Source: Planctomycetota bacterium
Lineage (GTDB): Bacteria; Planctomycetota; E44-bin39
Direction of reading: 5' to 3'
Length of the DNA: 64,000 nt
NCBI GenBank assembly: GCA_004376375.1
Contig: SOJX01000016.1
Coordinates: forward strand, 19,924-83,923
Below the pieces are notes generated by a model. The model was given only the letters and a program-made list of their open reading frames with translations. It searched no databases and had not been told where the DNA came from. Shown here in pieces: positions 62,660-64,000 of the stretch; the first letter of the stretch is position 1, and each line of letters opens with the position of its first letter. Made by a program: the position numbers and the translations under genes.

Positions 62660-63856
62660 CTACATCCCGTAAAACAACAACAACAGCGCGGTTATCGCCA
62701 CGTTGACAAGCCCGAGCGGGAGCAGCACTTTCCATCCCAGCGCCTGGAGCTGGTCGTAACGGAAACGCGGCAGCGTCCACCGAACCCAGATAAAAAGCCA
62801 GAGGAAAAAACCGGTCTTAGCCATGAAGACGGCGAAATGTATTACCGTCGTCAGGATGCTTGCCCATAAGAGCGACATGTCGAAGCCCCGGAACCAGTCT
62901 ATCAGGTACGAACCGGGATTCTCCGGGGTAATTATCGGAATATGCCAGCCGCCGAAAAACAGGATCACGATAAGCGCGCTCATGGTCACCATGCTGGCGT
63001 ACTCGGCCATGAAGAAAAGCGCGAATTTAAAGCCCGAATAGTCGGTATGAAAGCCGGCGACCAATTCGCTGTCGCTCTCGACCACGTCGAACGGCGCCCG
63101 GTTCGTCTCGGCGAACGCGCAGACCAGGAACAGGATAAATCCCAGCGGCTGCACGAATATTCCCCAGTGCGGCAGCCACGAAATCCCGAGCAGGCCGCCT
63201 CCGGTCTGGTGGGCGACCATTCCCTGAAGCGAAAGCGTCTGGTAAACCATGAGAATGCCGATGACCGAAAGCGTCAGCGGGATCTCGTAAGAAATCATTT
63301 GCGCGCAGGCGCGCATCGAGCCCAGGAACGAATACTTCGAGCCGCCCGACCAGCCGCCCACGATAATTCCGTACGTCCCAAGCGACGCGATGGCGAAAAC
63401 GAAAAGCAATCCAACGCCCAGGTTGGGGGCAATCTGGATGGAGAAAATATATCTGGTAATTGCCCCGTCGTCGGCAACGCTTTCGTGCATTATCGGTGAC
63501 GAAAACGGAACGACCGCGTATACAATGAACGCCGGTATCATTATCATCATGGGCGCGAGCGTGTAGAGGATTTTCTCGGCCTTCTCCGGGAGAAAGTCCT
63601 CTTTGAACAAGAACTTCAGGCCGTCGGCCATCGGGAACAGAAGGCCCGCGTTCTTGATGCCGAAAACGGTGATCCGGTTCGGGCCGACCCGGTCCTGTAT
63701 GAAAGCGCTTCCCCGCCGCTCGACCCACGTCATTACGGGCACGATCGTAAGGAATATCCCCACGAAGGCGATGGCCTTAATCAGCGCCCAGAGCCAGTCG
63801 CCGTCGAGCGACTCGACGTGTGTTGATGTTGCGAGTAGCGTGAAAATGCCGTGCAT
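62660..63856 (-). CDS. nuoH: NADH-quinone oxidoreductase subunit H
   Basis: Complex I subunit at the membrane heel, part of the quinone-binding chamber. The 398-residue protein has about nine membrane helices, with the conserved VERRGSAFIQDRVGPNRI, the E-rich loop ETNRAPFDVVESDSELVAGFHTDYSGF and the RWTLPRFRYDQL C-terminal segment. It is the first nuo gene in the window; nuoA-G would lie upstream on the minus strand outside it, or elsewhere. Confidence 0.96.
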   Translation of the reverse strand: MHGIFTLLATSTHVESLDGDWLWALIKAIAFVGIFLTIVPVMTWVERRGSAFIQDRVGPNRITVFGIKNAGLLFPMADGLKFLFKEDFLPEKAEKILYTLAPMMIMIPAFIVYAVVPFSSPIMHESVADDGAITRYIFSIQIAPNLGVGLLFVFAIASLGTYGIIVGGWSGGSKYSFLGSMRACAQMISYEIPLTLSVIGILMVYQTLSLQGMVAHQTGGGLLGISWLPHWGIFVQPLGFILFLVCAFAETNRAPFDVVESDSELVAGFHTDYSGFKFALFFMAEYASMVTMSALIVILFFGGWHIPIITPENPGSYLIDWFRGFDMSLLWASILTTVIHFAVFMAKTGFFLWLFIWVRWTLPRFRYDQLQALGWKVLLPLGLVNVAITALLLLFYGM

Positions 63857-63898
63857 TAACCCTCTCGACTTAGTACTCTGTTACGCCTCAAATGATAG

Positions 63899-64000
63899 GT
63901 ATCAGGTTTCAGGTTTCAGGAGTATATTTTTTAATATTATTTCCTGACACCTGACACCTAAAACCTGACACCTTTAATCTGACACCTGACACCTGACACC
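63899..64000. repeat. Facing heptamer arrays (CAGGTTT / ACACCTG)
   Basis: Three CAGGTTT-type units, an AT-rich core and at least eight CCTGACA units running off the window end. Unit sequence and layout are nearly the same as at 6634-6734. Confidence 0.85.

Overview
This window comes from a GC-rich, probably diderm and largely anaerobic bacterium. The evidence is a four-subunit 2-oxoacid:ferredoxin oxidoreductase, a short MetE-like methyltransferase, a B12-binding radical SAM enzyme, a Mla/MCE lipid-transport cassette, a secreted dockerin protein and a complex I membrane arm. A bacterial histone-fold protein, an endonuclease Q homologue and the unusual intergenic repeats suggest an uncultivated lineage, perhaps near Planctomycetes/PVC or a candidate phylum. 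No marker here fixes the phylum.

Layout. 1-3716: a PAS histidine kinase, an NtrC-type regulator without a GAFTGA loop and a single-domain receiver. 3937-10216: a MetE-like zinc methyltransferase, then korDABC (KorD has a histone-H1-like tail) overlapping a histidine kinase and a sigma-54 activator. 10308-12598: a patch of lower GC with an ATP-grasp enzyme, a remnant of a Fis-type DNA-binding domain and a membrane kinase. 12788-18094: dnaK, a B12/radical SAM protein, a CAU-anticodon tRNA and a GT-B glycosyltransferase. 18175-25351 (mostly minus): an MCE protein with a C2-like domain, a fused ATPase-permease, a 1327-residue beta-helix/dockerin protein and a 59-residue zinc-ribbon gene. 25527-31106: lipoproteins, a CaCA exchanger, a HEAT-repeat protein, a CAP protein and a class I amidotransferase. 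31241-36380: ccsA/hemX-like, hemA, hemC, hemD and a MEMO protein. 36495-43908: hisS (mosaic in base composition), a possible structured RNA, polA, coaE, rho and the histone gene. 43995-54899: an envelope protein, EndoQ, a MoxR ATPase, TPR, SGNH and unknown proteins, and a DUF4234/DUF2752 pair. 54926-63856 (minus): nuoH-I-J-K-L-M-N ending at a clear terminator.

Function. The kor, MetE-like and nuo genes outline ferredoxin-linked carbon metabolism coupled to ion pumping. The hem genes outline tetrapyrrole synthesis from glutamyl-tRNA. Several two-component genes lie directly next to metabolic genes.

The most unusual signal is between and inside the genes. Most intergenic gaps carry degenerate 7- or 8-bp tandem arrays, usually as two arms facing each other across an AT-rich core, so the transcript could form a long hairpin. 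A second, composite element joins a GC hairpin, an 18-bp core (GGTTATATTTATTAAGAC) and an AACCGAAN octamer array. A third family of palindromes bounded by GTAGGGG...CCCCTAC occurs between genes and also in frame inside two genes, and supplies the stop codon of one. Several arrays read as open frame and create false upstream starts; those starts are corrected here.
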